NCBI RefSeq assembly: GCF_001649575.2
Contig: NC_051445.1
Span: 5,273,451-5,337,450 of the forward strand
Length of the DNA stretch: 64,000 nt
From: Kryptolebias marmoratus
Lineage: Eukaryota; Chordata; Actinopteri; Cyprinodontiformes; Rivulidae
Direction: 5' to 3'
The translations under genes and the position numbers were made by a program. Of the stretch, positions 11,626-24,816 are shown in pieces. Each line of letters starts with the position of its first letter. The stretch's first letter is position 1. The notes under the pieces are model-generated. The model searched no databases. It was not told the DNA's origin and saw nothing but the letters and a program-made list of their open reading frames with translations.

Positions 11626-14600
11626 TTGTGTAATATCAGGTAGGTCCCTCATGTCAGTAACCTAGCTTTCACCAGTCAAGGAATAACGAACTAATTAAAA
11701 TATCTGAACATCTGTGATTATCCTGGATTATGTAACTGGAATATGGTAAAAGAGCCTTTAAGCCTGATGAATTGTGGAGTGGATTATCTGTAGTTTGGTC
11801 TCATTTTGTCTTTCTGGTGTGGACTTTCTTTCTTCAGACTCTTTGTGCTCTTCTGTCCTGCTGAGGGGAGCCTGCTGCTGTCCCGTGAGACCACAACGTG
11901 GTAAAATTGCTGTCAAGCAATTAACTGCATGACAGCAACGATTTCTGTTTCTTTTTTACTCTGCTGCATATTTTTACGTTTCTTTTTGTAACGTGAAAAG
12001 CTCTTTCCTCAACGTCAGATTACAAATAAATAATTCATGTACTCGGTTTCTTTGACTTATCAATAATATTGTGGTTTCATTTTTTTCATGAATAAATTTA
12101 CATAAGGCAGTTTACATGAATGTGACCAATAAATAGGTCATAACTTGCAAATCATGGAAAGGCCTTATATAGTTACAAAAAAAATGACAGCTTTTCTTAA
12201 AATAAAATGTGAAATATTACAAATAGAGGTTTTGTGTGGAGAAGAATAAAAATGTTTGGTTTGTTTAAGGTTTTATCGTTGACTGGAGGAACCCTTTAAG
12301 TTCCTGCAAACAATCATTTACTCACAATGGATGTTAAATTTCTACTTTTTTGGTTTGCAAGAAAATGATGTTTATTATTGACTTTTAGGTTTGACAAATT
12401 TAAAAACTGATATATGTTGTTGCTGAGGCACATTTAAAGGCAGGATGAAAAGACGGTGTGGGAGGAAATAGATCATATCAAACAGAGATATTGATGCATT
12501 TCTTCACACGGTGACTCCAGGAAGATTTTCAGATAGGCACTTGTTTGGGCCATAAATAGCTGCTTACAGCACCATGTGAAATAAAGGAAGCCGGATGGAG
12601 AGTTGAAATCCCTGACTCCCTCCCACACTCGGCTGACCACTCGTCTTCAAGTGGGAGGGAGCGACGAACTGGAAATTTACAGTGAATGTTTAAAACCCCT
12701 TTCTAGTGTTCGAGAGGTGCGTGGGAGGGTGTACACGTGCAGGTAAGGCTGGTTGTACAACAGCTCACCCCCGTCATCATTTCCATTATTGTGAATATTA
12801 AAATGTCTAAAAGCTAAAAAACTTGTTTCCAACATTTTGTGCAATGTGTGTTCTTTTATGTTAGATTTAATTTTACAGATAAAATAAAAACGCAGCATTC
12901 CTTGAAGGAATTCATATCATCATCCTCCCCCTCTTAAACTGAGATCATCTTATATTCAGAGGAGATGGGGTTCAAGCTGTTTTGCTCATTTTGTGAGATC
13001 TGTTAATGCTGGAAGTATGAGGATAACTCTCAGATACCACAAAATTTAGTTCAGTATCTGTAAAACTGGCTGTGTTAGAGCCGTTTTTGTTTTTGCTAAG
13101 GTTGCTTAGCTGACTGGTGCTTTTGGAGTTGTTCCATATTTATAATTTCTTATCTCACACTCTTCTTTGCAGGTGTAATCTCCTTCACTGACACCTATCG
13201 GGAATGAATCAGTTCACTAACCAAACATCACTATCTCGTGCCTATGACTGTTGCACAACGCGCAGCACCGTTTTCAAGCTTCAATGACCAAATCAGGTAT
13301 CGATGGCATAAGTAATTGTGCAGTTTCGTAGTTGAAGGACCTCTGACTTTGGAGTTAATTTATGCCTCATCGGAATAATTAGCATCTTTAAACTATCTCT
13401 TCCCTCCTCATATTAACAAGGTTCATCACTATTTTTGTTTTTACAAAATGGGTATATTTAACAATCATTGAAAAGATTTTTACAAGCAAGTGAGGCAGAA
13501 GAAGTAAGATGATGCTGAGATGTATGTCGAAGCCAATGTTTGGAAATCCCTTAAACATAAAGAGATGACACATTAAAATGTGGGAGGATGATTTTATAAC
13601 CAGTTAAGTTGAAAATATAAACACACCAGCTTTCAAATGTAATGATTTATGTGTCAAATCTCAAAAACTACCTACCAGAGTTTATATTTAGCTAAACATG
13701 ACCACAGAGGAGTGACAGTTTGTGACACTGTATCATGTTTTGGACAAATACTAAGAGGAAAAGCAGAAGCAGAGTGTGAAAGAAAAGCAGATACATCTGT
13801 GCTTTCTTTAGAAAGTGTGGCCTCGTCTGTAAAAGCAGAAGTTTTGGTCATTTCCTGGTGTGAAGCATTTAAGGTGTTTGTTAACTCAACACCAAGGATA
13901 AAACACATCAACAATGATCCTGTTACTGCAGTAATTCTTCATCGTTCCTGTTGAATTATTTCCAGTGCAGCTGAATTCTTTTAATATCACAGTTTATCTT
14001 TGAGCACATTCTCACCCAGAGCCATTTTATCTTAGAATAAGGAGGCAATTAAACTGTCAAAGAACCATATTCCATCACATCCATATAGATACATGAACAG
14101 TCAGCAGGGTTTTTATGTCCACTTGATGCAACTCTGAACATTTATGTTAAAGTTATGAGTCAACATTTAAAGTAAAGCCACAATCTTTCTTTTATTAAAA
14201 AAAACCCAGCATGTTTAGGTGGCAGAGGATATTTTCAATCATGTTTTCACTCCGTAGAAGGAAAAGAAACATCCTGGCGACGCTGGAACACTGATGTCCT
14301 CCACTTAAACCTAATGAGCTGCTCATGTTAAAGCTTCTGTAATGAAATTCAAACTGACATTTCAGCCCAACGCAAGTATTAATAAGGCTGCTGTTATTTC
14401 TCCGTGGCTGCTTGACTTTTAAATTAAATGTCTAATAAACTGTCAGTGAGGGGGTTCTGTGTGTGTGTGTGTGTGTGTGTACGTGACAAGGCAGCATAGT
14501 GGGAGAATTCCTATAATCTAAACTTTTTTCGGTGTGTGAGTGTGAGGGTAAAATAAAATACAGCACTTGTCAGTTTCAGGAACAGAAACAGAAACAGACA

Positions 14601-17600
14601 GGAAAAGAAAAAAAATGTAATTTCATGTTTAAGACAATGTGATGGTATTTTTTTAAGGTTTGGTTAAAATGGTGACAACTCTGTTATTTATCGATATAAG
14701 ATCATTTTAGTCTGAAACTGGCATGAAAGGTGATGGGCGATATGCCTTTTATTTATTCAAGTTTAGATCCTTGAGTTAAAACACTGAGAATTGTAAAAGA
14801 AAAGCTGAGAAATAAAAGTGCATATTGATTTCAAAATTAGGGAGTATTTCTTTAATAAAATAAGGCTAGAAAAATCAATTTTTTTTATTTTAGCAAGAGT
14901 TTGATTTTAGCATTTGTCTTAACCTCCTTAGAGTAAACTGAGACAAACATGCTGTTTTTAACATCTGCACAAAAAAAACAAAATAATAATCTCAATTTAA
15001 AGATTTAGCAATGTTCAGTGATGAAAGAGGCAATCTATTTGCTGCTGAAAATGCACAACTTTTAAGGGCAGAAAGTTGGTGAACTGGCAGAAGCAGCATC
15101 AGAACCGGCTGTAAAAGATGAATCAGGAAATAAGTGTGCAGAAAAAGACAGGAGCATCCATTCACAAAGCATCTCTGCACAGGTGGTGCTGGTGCTCTTC
15201 CTAAATGGAAGTTAAAAAGACTGAGACCTTTAATCTCGAGATCTCAAGATACTGAAAGCAACATCAGATAAAGAACTGAGACAACAATGCTTCAAAAGGG
15301 AGAGAAGCTGACACAGGAGCTGAGACGAAGAGTTGGATACAATCTTATGAGCTAAAACTGCATTTGTCTAAAACAGCCACACAACCACAAACATGTTGTT
15401 CTCCTCAGAGCTTTAAACGGTGTTGGCTTTTGTTCAGCACAAGAAAATTGCCGAGGAGATCTGATACAAACGGTTGAAACTTGAATGCAGTCATTAGAGA
15501 TTGTTTTGAAAAACTGTGCATTCAGTCTGCAGGTTGCAATCAATTCAGTACATGTGAGCTGAAAGTCCCAGTGAGCTTCTCACTTGGAAATCTATTCATA
15601 GGGCAGGAGTTCGACTCAACTCAAGCAAGTTGGTTTGTTCTTTATGTGTTTTTCAAACTTATGGCACACAGTATAACTTCTTCTGAAGCAGTCACAAAAA
15701 ATAAATACTATCACCGAGACAAATGCAAACTCCATAAGAGGAAAACCAATTTCACACATAATGACGAGCTTTGAGATTCATAAAGCAACGAGTGTCCTGC
15801 TGCTTAATTCCCATAAATAAACACAACATGTGGACATGCTGCCTCAGTAACACAGATGATTGCAGCATAAGTTGTTATTAATAAACTTTATAAAAGCATC
15901 ATTTAGTCTCGGGACAATGTGTCAAAGGTCAGAAAGTGTGAAACAGCGATGACTGCTTTCCTCTTCTCTAATTGGCCTCTCATGTCTGTCAGGAAGGAGG
16001 ATTTTTTATTTTTTTACCGACCCAGCACATCATTCTCAAATAGTATCTTGATGAAGCAGCAAATGATTTTGATAACATCTTAGATGTAAATAAAACAGAA
16101 ATGACAATTTAAAGTAAAATGTTTTGACTGGTAGGGATGCTGATTATAAATCTCAGTCAAGGCAATTTTTGTTTGAATATATGAACTTAGAAAAGTTAAA
16201 CAAACAGAGAAAAGAAAATTAGATTGTTCACGAAATTCTGAAATGTAAAAATGTGAAGAATAAGAGTTCAGAGCAAGCATGGCCTACATTGTACTCAAAC
16301 GAGGAACTACCTCACAGACACAGTGACCTTCAGTGGCTAACAGGGTGGCATCGATTATGATATGAAATATATTTAAATTTGTATTTCACAACAAGATGCT
16401 AAATACAAAATACAAAATGCAAACACAAATATTTGAATCTGTCTCAAATGACTTCATTGATATTGAGGACAAAAAAAACTTGAATAAGATAATTGTATAA
16501 CCATAACTTTTGTGCACAAAATGGTTGTCATGGTTTTATATTTAATTGTTTTGCATGTATCAGTTTTCTATTACACATATAAAACTGGACTAATCAGCTA
16601 GAATATTAGCATGAATGTTAAAACAGGTATGACGTATAAGACGTGGACACAGAACCTCTGGCGTCAGGACGCAGATGGATCCTGGGAGCTGCAGGAAGGA
16701 AGAAGCTCTCGTTTAATCAACTTGGATCTGGTAAATATGGGTAAAATTTGGGTAAACATCTTGGTCCTTTTTTATTGTATCTGTTCTTACTGTGTGATAT
16801 TACATATTATCCTGCAGAGTGAGGGGAAAGCTGTTGCCATGGGGAGTTTGCCTGGTTTGTTGTGTTTGTGTGGACGATGCATGTCAATGTGACATCCACA
16901 TCAATGTCAGCACTTAGAAATTCCCTGCAGAACGTTCAGTTTTAACAAGAGAAATTTTATTAACTTACACTTTCACAGATGTCAGGTTGATAGATGTTTG
17001 TACTTGTTGTTCTCATTTTGACTAATTTCATGTACCTTTTTAGCTGTTTTTTTTGGGAATATTGGTCGACGTGTATCATGAATGAATTTCATGATTCATT
17101 CTTAGTTAAGATTCCACAAATATATAATCTATAAATAAGCACAATTATCACTGTGTGACAGGGCTAAGTGCCACTGTTATGACAAATTTTCACACGTCAC
17201 AGTGTTACACAGTATTTATCCTTTCTTCACAGCATCTTGTTTTTTTCTTTCACTGTTCCACTAGAACAGGAAATCAATAAACTGAATTGCAAAATTGTTG
17301 TTGCTCTCAAGAAAACCCATCTTGGATAAATCAATTTATTTATTTTTTTCCCCACACAATTAGATTTTTCAGCAGTTTATTGTACACTGCTTCAGTGATA
17401 GGCAGTCAAATGTTTTTCACACCAGTAGACCATAAAAAGTGTGTTTCACCCACATATTATTTTGATTACATTTTGAAGTGGTACCCAGAGTGATGCTGTC
17501 TCATTAATAAGGGTTTCACATTAGCCAATAAATATATATATATTATATACATAATGTAAAAGTACCCTTGACAGAAGATAAAAGTAAAATGAAATTTCCA

Positions 17601-20349
17601 ACTAAAATCTTATATCTTATTTACAATTTAGTTTTCTCCATAGAAAAAATATGACAACATAACAGGCTTTGGGTCTATTTTCGGTCTCATTATTCTAGTT
17701 TAGATGTCAGCCTTAAAGGCCCGTTGAGCCCCTAAAATAATTATTACGCATCAAGAGTTCTTCCTACTAATTGTTGTCCAAACACTTTGGAGTTTGGGGG
17801 AAAATATCTTCAGGTAGCAGGCAGAGAAATGAGTTTTAGGATAACCAAAGGCATGAAAACAAATTTTAAGCTTTATTTACTGAATAAAAAGAAGACCCAA
17901 GGCACAAATACGCAACAGATGTCAAACAATCAGAAAACTCGAAACCAGTTAAATAAAATAATCAACAGAAGTTCAAAATTATTATTGAAAGTACAGAACA
18001 CAGCTAAGGAAAATCTTTTCAAAAACTAATGTCAGTACCCCGCAGGGCTGACTCGTTGGTGAACAGCATTCCCGACTGAGTCTCCAAAATGTCTGAAAAC
18101 ATTTGCAGGGGTTCTCAATTTCCTTGAGTGAGGCACAGTCTTGCAATTTTGTTGCTTCGAGTTTTGAACATGTTAAAAAAAAAATTGGCGCAACAAATCT
18201 TCTCTGAAAATAGATGCAGACTTGTAGTGAATTTCTTAGACCCATCTCAACAGCCTGAAGCTGTATTTTAAGACCTGCAGGAGCTTTCCAATGGTGGAAA
18301 ACATCCGAGGCTTCAGCCCTGAATGTCTAGACCTAAAAACCACAAAGATGATGATTAATAATTATTAAAACTCTGTTCCGGATCTGTCATTGTTTCTAAA
18401 GTGTATTTCAGTTAATTAAATCCTAAACGTGTGGGTGGTTGCTAAGGTGGGTACAGATTGGGCCAAGGTGAGTGTAATGTAGTTCGAGGTGGACGATGAA
18501 ATAATGTGCACGACCTAGAATACAGTTTTGAAATTTGTGCACACAGTCTTGGCCACACAGCTTACTGGTGACTTGGTCACAAACACCTAAATTTTGGTGA
18601 GATTATAACTGAAAATTCCCCCATTTTCTAACAGTTTAGGATCCCCAACTAGTCTGCAACATTTGCAGGCTAGTGAGATCAGCATCAGAGAGAGAAAGCA
18701 ACTAAATTTAAAGACCAAGGCCAAAAGTACTCTGTAAAATAGAATTTTGCTAGTTTGGTATTTCAGCATAGTTGGACAGTATTTGAACTGTTGTGACATA
18801 AAATGATTAGTTAAAAACTCAACAACTCAAAAACAGGTTTAATGGAAATGCCATACTGAATTAGAAAAGTTGATTCTGGAGGTCAGACTGGTGGGTGGAT
18901 TGTTTCCTGTGTTTGGGTCATTATTGCTTCGGTTCTGTTTCCTCGTCTTCCAGCTAAAGTCATCCTTCACACCACTTTTCATTGCATTCAAGACAGTTTT
19001 TACATATAACATTTTTGAGGAGTTCACTAATATTTCTTAACTAAAGCATTTTACATGTACCTGCATCTGCAACTGGATTAACACCTCCATCCTCTTAACT
19101 GTGTGGGTTGACACAGATTTGCTTCTATTTAATTAGCTTGTCTGATATTTTTATTCCTACTAATCATTTGAGCATTTTGTACAGAGATTATTTGCATTTG
19201 TGAGGAGGTGTGTTGATGAAGTAAGTTTCAGTAACATCACAAGTGTGGCCGTTGAAGTGCACTTCGAGATGTTTTTAAGGAACTGGAACATCTTTAATGA
19301 CTGTGGATCTAAATCAGTTTTAAAATCCTCGTTTTGAGGGAGGAAGACTGTAAGGGCGAGATAGACAAATTTTACCTGAACTGAGGAGGAATTTTTAGAT
19401 GATGGAAGACGTTTAAATAAATACTTTAAAAGTGGTCTTTTCAGGAAATTCACAAAGCAAACAGAAAAGGTGTCTCTGAACTGACAATGGATTTCTCTTT
19501 ATTCTGTTCACTTTGCAGTGATTTACTGGAGTGAATCTGAGATTAGAGGAAAGATATCAGGAACAACAGGTTTTTTTATGTTGAGCAAAGCACTGTGATG
19601 TAAAGCATCAGACTTGAGCCTCTCGCTGTCACACTTGGATTAAGGATTACACCCCCCTGACCCCCACCCCACATACACGCACACACAGGGACAAATGTGG
19701 GATTATATTCGTGTGCAGTTGTGTGCACTGCAGGACTGAAGCGAGACCTACAGATATCTGACACCGCCGAGACACACAGGTGGTTTTTGAGGCTGTTCAG
19801 ACAGCTGAGTCAAAAGGTTTTAGAAAAGAAAAGATTAAAGGTTGCTTTGAAGAATAAGAGAGACAAGAAAAAAGTACTCCAGAGATTAAAGAAAAGCAGG
19901 GAGAGGAGGACTGAATGACCAGTGCTGTGAAACTACTGAATATGCACCTAATGCAACTGCATCAAGAGCAGACACGAATAAATTTGTTGGTTCTTACAGC
20001 CCATTGAAACAATGCTTAATTTGTCTTGAAAAGTATTCAGTTAAAGGCAATTATCTGATGTATATCTGCAGAACTTTGTTATGTGATAGAGTAAACAAAA
20101 GAAATGTGGGTTTTGTTTTTTTGATTTTAGACAGATATGTACAAACAGATTTGTTGCTGTATTAATCCTTGCATTTTTCCAACTAAGTGTTTGACCTTAA
20201 TTAGTGTCACAGATGCCTTCCAGGTTTTAAAAGGAACAAAAATGCCTCTGGGTAGTTTGGTGTCATTGTGTGCATCTGAACATGGAGCAGAGACAGCAAA
20301 GGTAAGAGCTGCCTGAGGAGCTCAGAAAAGATTAGGTATCTCTCCGTCC
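11626..20349. other. Gene-poor AT-rich DNA
   Basis: No supported exon, tRNA or transposon was found. A (GT)n run lies at 14458-14480. The stretch 12420-12740 is somewhat more GC-rich and non-repetitive, with a 'CCATAAATAG' SRF-like box near 12550. It could be regulatory, but nothing decides this. Open frames reach about 101 codons without family motifs. Confidence 0.5.
14458..14480. repeat. (TG)n microsatellite
   Basis: TG dinucleotide run of about eleven units. Confidence 0.95.
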
Positions 20350-20510
20350 ATCTCTTTCTTCACCATGACGGACCAGAGAACAGCCTTATTATGTGGATGA
20401 AGCCTGAGTTTGTTGATCCGTCTCGTGCTCCATCTTACCATCACAGAACAAGACTTCTGGATACAAAGACAAAGACTCAAACACCAACCTGGAGGGACAG
20501 GAGTAAAAAC
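20350..20510 (-). mobile_element. Rex3/RTE LINE fragment
   Basis: The sequence is a short antisense copy of an internal Rex3 segment, with the characteristic blocks 'TTCACCATGACGGACCAGAG' at about 20369, a 'GATCCGTCTCGTGCTCCATC' block at about 20415, and 'CAGAACAAGACTTCTGGATA' at about 20445. It represents a part of the element 5' of the portions kept at 11.2 kb and 26.3 kb. It is a noncoding remnant, and identification is from remembered consensus. Confidence 0.6.
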
Positions 20511-21299
20511 TTGTTCATCTTTTCAACTTCACTAAACCTAAGGAGGTGATCTGTTGCTTTTAAGAGAATTAGGTGTAAAATAAATCAAATGTGTACAGAT
20601 TTAATAAACTCCAGGAGTGGATCTCTTCCAGTTCTGTTTTTTTACACCTGGCCACATATTTTTGCATCCAGAATTGTATTTGAACTGCTTAAAGTTTTCA
20701 TATCTTAATGTGTCATTTATGAACTTGAGTCACTCTTCTTATTTTATGCTTATCTATGTAATATTAAAAATACAGTTTTGTGAGGTTCTTTGAGGCAAAT
20801 GCTATTCACCTATTTCACTGTATGCCATTTTCTTTATCTGCTAATTATACAATAGTTCTTTTATTGTAGAAATTTGACCATTTTCAGCTTGTGTTTTGAC
20901 TTTTATCCCCCCACATTATTAAAAGCCCAACATTAAATCTGATGAAAGAACATTCAAAAGACATGAAGCTTATATAACCCTTTAAAATCCCAATCTTTTC
21001 ATTTTGAGGACATTTGAGATATAAATCACACAGCCTGGTAACGCATGTCAAAAAAAGTCTCAGAGAGGTAATTTAATAAAGAAGGATCTGAACAAGCTTC
21101 TCATGTCAGATATTAAACTACGTCGAGTGGGTTTTAATATATGCTTCACCAGTGACTAAAGGTGAGAGCCACAGCTTTGTGGGCTTTATTGAACAGAGGC
21201 CTGAAATTAATAATCAATAATAAAAAAAGGAAAGGAAGAAGTCAAATTAAGCTCTGCAATCGGGTTAATGATGAAGAATGACCCAGTCTTGCTACCAGT

Positions 21300-21665
21300 T
21301 AAACACTTGAGTGTAAAGCACCACCCACCTCTGGTGCAGACACCCCTCTCCTCCTCTCCTGGTGTGCAGCAGGCGTCATTCTGGGGGCGGTGGGCTCCTC
21401 TGTCATCAGCAGCATCCTCAGCCAATGGGTACCAACCAGCGGAGGAGAGTCTTAAAGGACCCTCCGGAGCGCGGCGGATCAGAGCGCAGCGCCGGATGAG
21501 ACTCCCACATCTGCAGCAGCTCGGATCCTGGACTTTCTACCTCTTTATTCTTGTTTTGTGGACTTCAGGCGTTATAAAAAAAAAGCCTCTGCTATATGGA
21601 TTTCCAACACTGAAATGGCGCTCTGCGGGTTCTTCTGGCATCTTGAAAAGAATTTAAAACTGAAA
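21300..21665 (+). promoter_or_regulatory. Probable promoter and noncoding first exon of the GPCR gene
   Basis: GC content rises sharply here and CpGs are frequent (for example 21470-21500), in contrast to the flanking AT-rich DNA. A CCAAT box lies at 21422-21426, followed by a GC-rich segment that would place transcription start near 21450-21500. A good splice donor, AAA|GTGAGT, falls at 21665/21666. The next strong plus-strand acceptor before a large coding exon is the pyrimidine tract ending in AG at 24781-24782, just upstream of the GPCR start codons. I infer a noncoding exon ending at 21665 that splices to 24783. No transcript evidence is available. Confidence 0.5.
21496..21657 (+). CDS. 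Possible upstream ORF in the GPCR 5' leader (53 codons)
   Basis: The ATG at 21496 opens a 53-codon frame that stops just before the inferred donor at 21665. Its first 27 residues look like a signal peptide or membrane segment (a Phe/Leu/Val-rich stretch after Arg-Leu-Pro). The rest is basic and resembles nothing I know. If the exon assignment is right, it would be an upstream ORF that lowers translation of the receptor. It could equally be a chance frame in a GC-rich leader. Confidence 0.25.
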   Translation: MRLPHLQQLGSWTFYLFILVLWTSGVIKKKPLLYGFPTLKWRSAGSSGILKRI

Positions 21666-22320
21666 GTGAGTACAGTGGACTGACTTTAAAATATACCAAC
21701 CGTATTATAAATGCAAAAGTGCCTGAAGTGGTTATTTCCCGAAGAATATCACAAAAGTCGCGCTTCTCTGTGCGCGCCGGAGCAGCTTTTTATTTTAAGG
21801 GACTTCTCTTTGTTTTAAGACTTAATGGGTGGATTTGATGGGTTTTCGCATGGCTGCGCGCTTCAGATGGATATGTAGTGAAGAAAAAGAGCTTAAGGAT
21901 ATAACAGCTGAAAGTCACAGGCAGGATAAGTAAAGACAAGAGTAGTCTGAGTCTATGGTGTATTTTTGATCACTGCAGCGTGCACCGTGAAATCAGAGTC
22001 TAAAGTTTTATTTTATTTTGTAAGCTGCAGAAATAGCCCAGGTCTCTGTTTGAATCACACATTTCTAATCAAATTGTTTTCCGTGCGCACCAAAGAAACA
22101 CAGTTACCAAATAAGGACTTTCCTGCGGGAAAGGAGATTTCAATTTGACGCCCTTATTACGAAAAACTCTAAATTTAAAGTTATTATATATCTCCAGATA
22201 AAAATCTTCCATAGTCTGGACACGTTTTAGCTAAATTAGACTCAGTGAATTAATTCAACAAAGATAAAAAACGCATTTTAAGAGTTGAAGAGTGAAGGAT
22301 GTTCAGGAACCAGCAGGATT

Positions 22321-22352
22321 AAAATAAATAAATAAATAAATAAATAAATAAA
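22321..22352. repeat. (AAAT)n microsatellite
   Basis: Eight tandem tetranucleotide units of AAAT/TAAA type. Confidence 0.95.
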
Positions 22353-22430
22353 CGGGTGTCAGCTGAGTTTTGTTTACTACTACAGCTGCTGGTATCCAGA
22401 TTATTGCGTCATCCTGCCTCGAGCTCAAGT

Positions 22431-22480
22431 TCCATCCATCCATCCATCCATCCATCCATCCATCCATCCATCCATCCATC
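22431..22480. repeat. (ATCC)n microsatellite
   Basis: About twelve tandem CATC units. On the minus strand this reads (GATG)n, the type of tail carried by Rex3/RTE LINEs, but no Rex3 body is recognisable beside it. Confidence 0.95.
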
Positions 22481-22704
22481 ACCACGGGGCTGCCTGAGCC
22501 CTACTCACGTGCGCGCGTACAGCGAATCTCGCGTGCCAACTGATGTCAAATCAACTTTGTTTGCAGCATCATCAGCATCATCCCTTCCTTTTAATGTCAC
22601 CCTGCTCTGATGCAACATGATTTGTTTTCTAAGAATTTATCATTTAGGTGTATTAAGTGCTACTAACTAATAAACAAATTTACATTTCCACTATAGTAGC
22701 TTTA

Positions 22705-23880
22705 TATATATATAAATTTCCAAAAGTATTCACTCATCTCCCTTCACACACATATAAACATGAGCGACATCTTATTCCTAATCCACAGGGTTGACCCACT
22801 CTTTGCAGTTATAATGTCTTTAACTCTCCTATGAAGGCTTTCCACAAGGTTTAGGAGTTTTTATGGGAATTTTTGACCATCGTTCCTGAAGCACATTTGT
22901 GAGGTCAGACACTGATGTTGGACAGAAGACCTGGCTCACAGTCTCTGCTCTAATTCATCCCAAAGGTGTTCTGTCAGGTTGAGGTCAGGACTTTGTATTG
23001 GCCAGTCAAGTTCTTCCACACAAACTCACTCATCCAGGTTTTTATGGACCTTGCTTTGTGCACTGGTGCACAGTCATGTTGGAACAGGAAGGGGCCGTCC
23101 CCAAACTGTTGCCCACAAAGTTGGGACTTTGAAATTGTCCAAAATGTCTTGGTATACTAAAGCATTAAGAGTTCATTTCACTGAAACTTAGTGAAGGAAC
23201 CGAATTCCTGAAAAACAACCCCAAACCACAATTCCACCTCCACCAAATTTTACACTTGAAACAGTGCAGTCAGACAAGTACTATTCTACTGGCAACTGCA
23301 AAATCCAGACTCATCCAGAGAGGATACTGCAAGACAGAGAAGGATGATTCATCACTCCAGAGAATAAGTCTCCACTGCTCTGGAGTCCAGTGGTGGCGTG
23401 CTTTACACCACTGCATCTGATGCTTTGCATCGCACTTGTTGATGTAGGGCTTGGATGAAGCTGCTTGGCCTCAGAAAACCCATTCCATAAAACTATCTAC
23501 ACACTGTTCTTGAGCTAATCTGAGGACCACATGAACTTTGATGGTCGGTAGCTACTGATTTTGCAGAACGTTGGTGACCTCTGTGCACTATGAGCCTCAG
23601 CATACGCTGAGCCAGCTCTTTGATTATTTGTGGCCTACTACTTCATGGCCAAGTTGCTGTCAATCCCAATCACTTCCACTTTGTTATTATACCTCTAAGG
23701 GTTGACTGTGAAATATTTAGTAGAAATTTTATGACTGGACTTATTGCACAGGTGGCATCCTACCATGATACCACGCTGGACTTCACTGAGCTCTTGAGAG
23801 CAACTCATTCTTTCACAAGTGTTTGTAGAAGCAATCTGCATGCTTAGGCGCTTGATTTTATAAACTTGTAGCCATGGAAG

Positions 23881-23885
<5 letters not shown>
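22705..23885 (-). mobile_element. Decayed Tc1-like (Tc1/mariner) DNA transposon
   Basis: This roughly 1.18-kb element has its transposase antisense. The left terminal sequence after a TATA-rich target is 'CCAAAAGTATTCACTCATC' at about 22720. Minus-strand translation gives Tc1 transposase signatures: a 'FQHDCAPVHKAR' segment near 23050-23095 carrying the second catalytic Asp, and a glycine-rich 'VKFGGGGIVVWG' segment near 23215-23265. The N-terminal helix-turn-helix end lies near 23840. The frame is broken, for example by a premature stop near 23700, and no minus-strand frame over 60 codons survives. The right terminal repeat is missing and is replaced by (TA)n. It lies inside the inferred GPCR leader intron. 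It is inactive. Confidence 0.85.

Positions 23886-23887
<2 letters not shown>

Positions 23888-23928
<41 letters not shown>
23888..23928. repeat. (TA)n microsatellite
   Basis: About twenty TA units directly at the broken right end of the Tc1-like element. Tc1 elements insert at TA, so this run may have grown from the target site or terminal sequence. Confidence 0.95.
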
Positions 23929-23931
<3 letters not shown>

Positions 23932-24816
23932 GCGGTAGAGATGAGGCAGGAACTAGGTGTCTCTGATAATAAAGGAGAAGTTTTTGGCAACAGAGAGGGT
24001 TGATTTGCAAGACAGCTGATGAACGGGGACATGAGAAACAATTGATGGGGACATGTGGTCATTGGGCATCAGGTGGATGAGTGATGAATTACAGTGACAG
24101 CAGAAGAACATAAAAATGCAAAGGCTACAGATGGAGGAAGGAAAGATACAATCACTACTGAATTCTTTGTGTATCTGAACATGACAATAACAAAAATTGT
24201 GTTACTATGAAAAAGAAACTCAAGTGAAGATGCACCTGAAGTCATACAGTGATGACTGGGATGTAGTACCATCTAGCAGCACAAGTTACAAATCACATCA
24301 TCATCCATAAATAATGAAAACAAAACTCCGGGTTTTTTTGTCCAGACATGAATAAAAATGCAGATATGACTAATATATTGTATTTCTTACAACAGGTTGA
24401 TCTAAATATTGTGGTACAGTCTGGAATTATTTTTATCTACTATTAGAGAAAGGATTGTGTGGTAATAACTTGTAATGAACTAAGCAGAGACATGAGACAG
24501 AGCTGCTGCATCTTGCAGCTCAAACAGTGGTCCAAACCAGACAGAAAAAAGTAGTCAATCATTTTTCCATTTTTTTAATGACAGTCATGCATTTTTTGGA
24601 TATGAATGCTAAAAATTCACAATTTTAATAACATCTGCAAACATTTATAATTAATATTGTGTATCCTTGACATTGTTGCTTTGGTATTCAATGTCCAAAT
24701 TTTGGGTTTTGTTTGATTTCTGTCCTCTGTTTCAAAGCCATTACTTCATGTCTGATTTTTTTTCTGTTTCTCTTCATTTCAGGTTACGCTGTGAACGTTT
24801 ATCAATCCTTTTCCCA

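Larger units (their letters stand above)
21666..24782 (+). other. Inferred 5'-UTR intron of the GPCR gene
   Basis: The donor GTGAGT at 21666 and the acceptor TTTCTCTTCATTTCAG ending at 24782 define an intron of 3117 bp. It holds an (AAAT)n run, an (ATCC)n run, a decayed Tc1-like element and a (TA)n run. The GPCR frame stays open upstream to 24667, but this part overlaps the pyrimidine tract and is unlikely to be translated. Confidence 0.45.

Noticed and set aside
22431..22480. Rex3 tail
   Set aside because: The GATG-type repeat alone has no adjoining Rex3 body, so it is called a microsatellite.
24667..24816. N-terminal extension of the GPCR frame by 50 codons
   Set aside because: It overlaps a pyrimidine tract and a strong splice acceptor at 24782, and class A receptors of this type have short N termini. 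The start at 24817 or 24841 is preferred.
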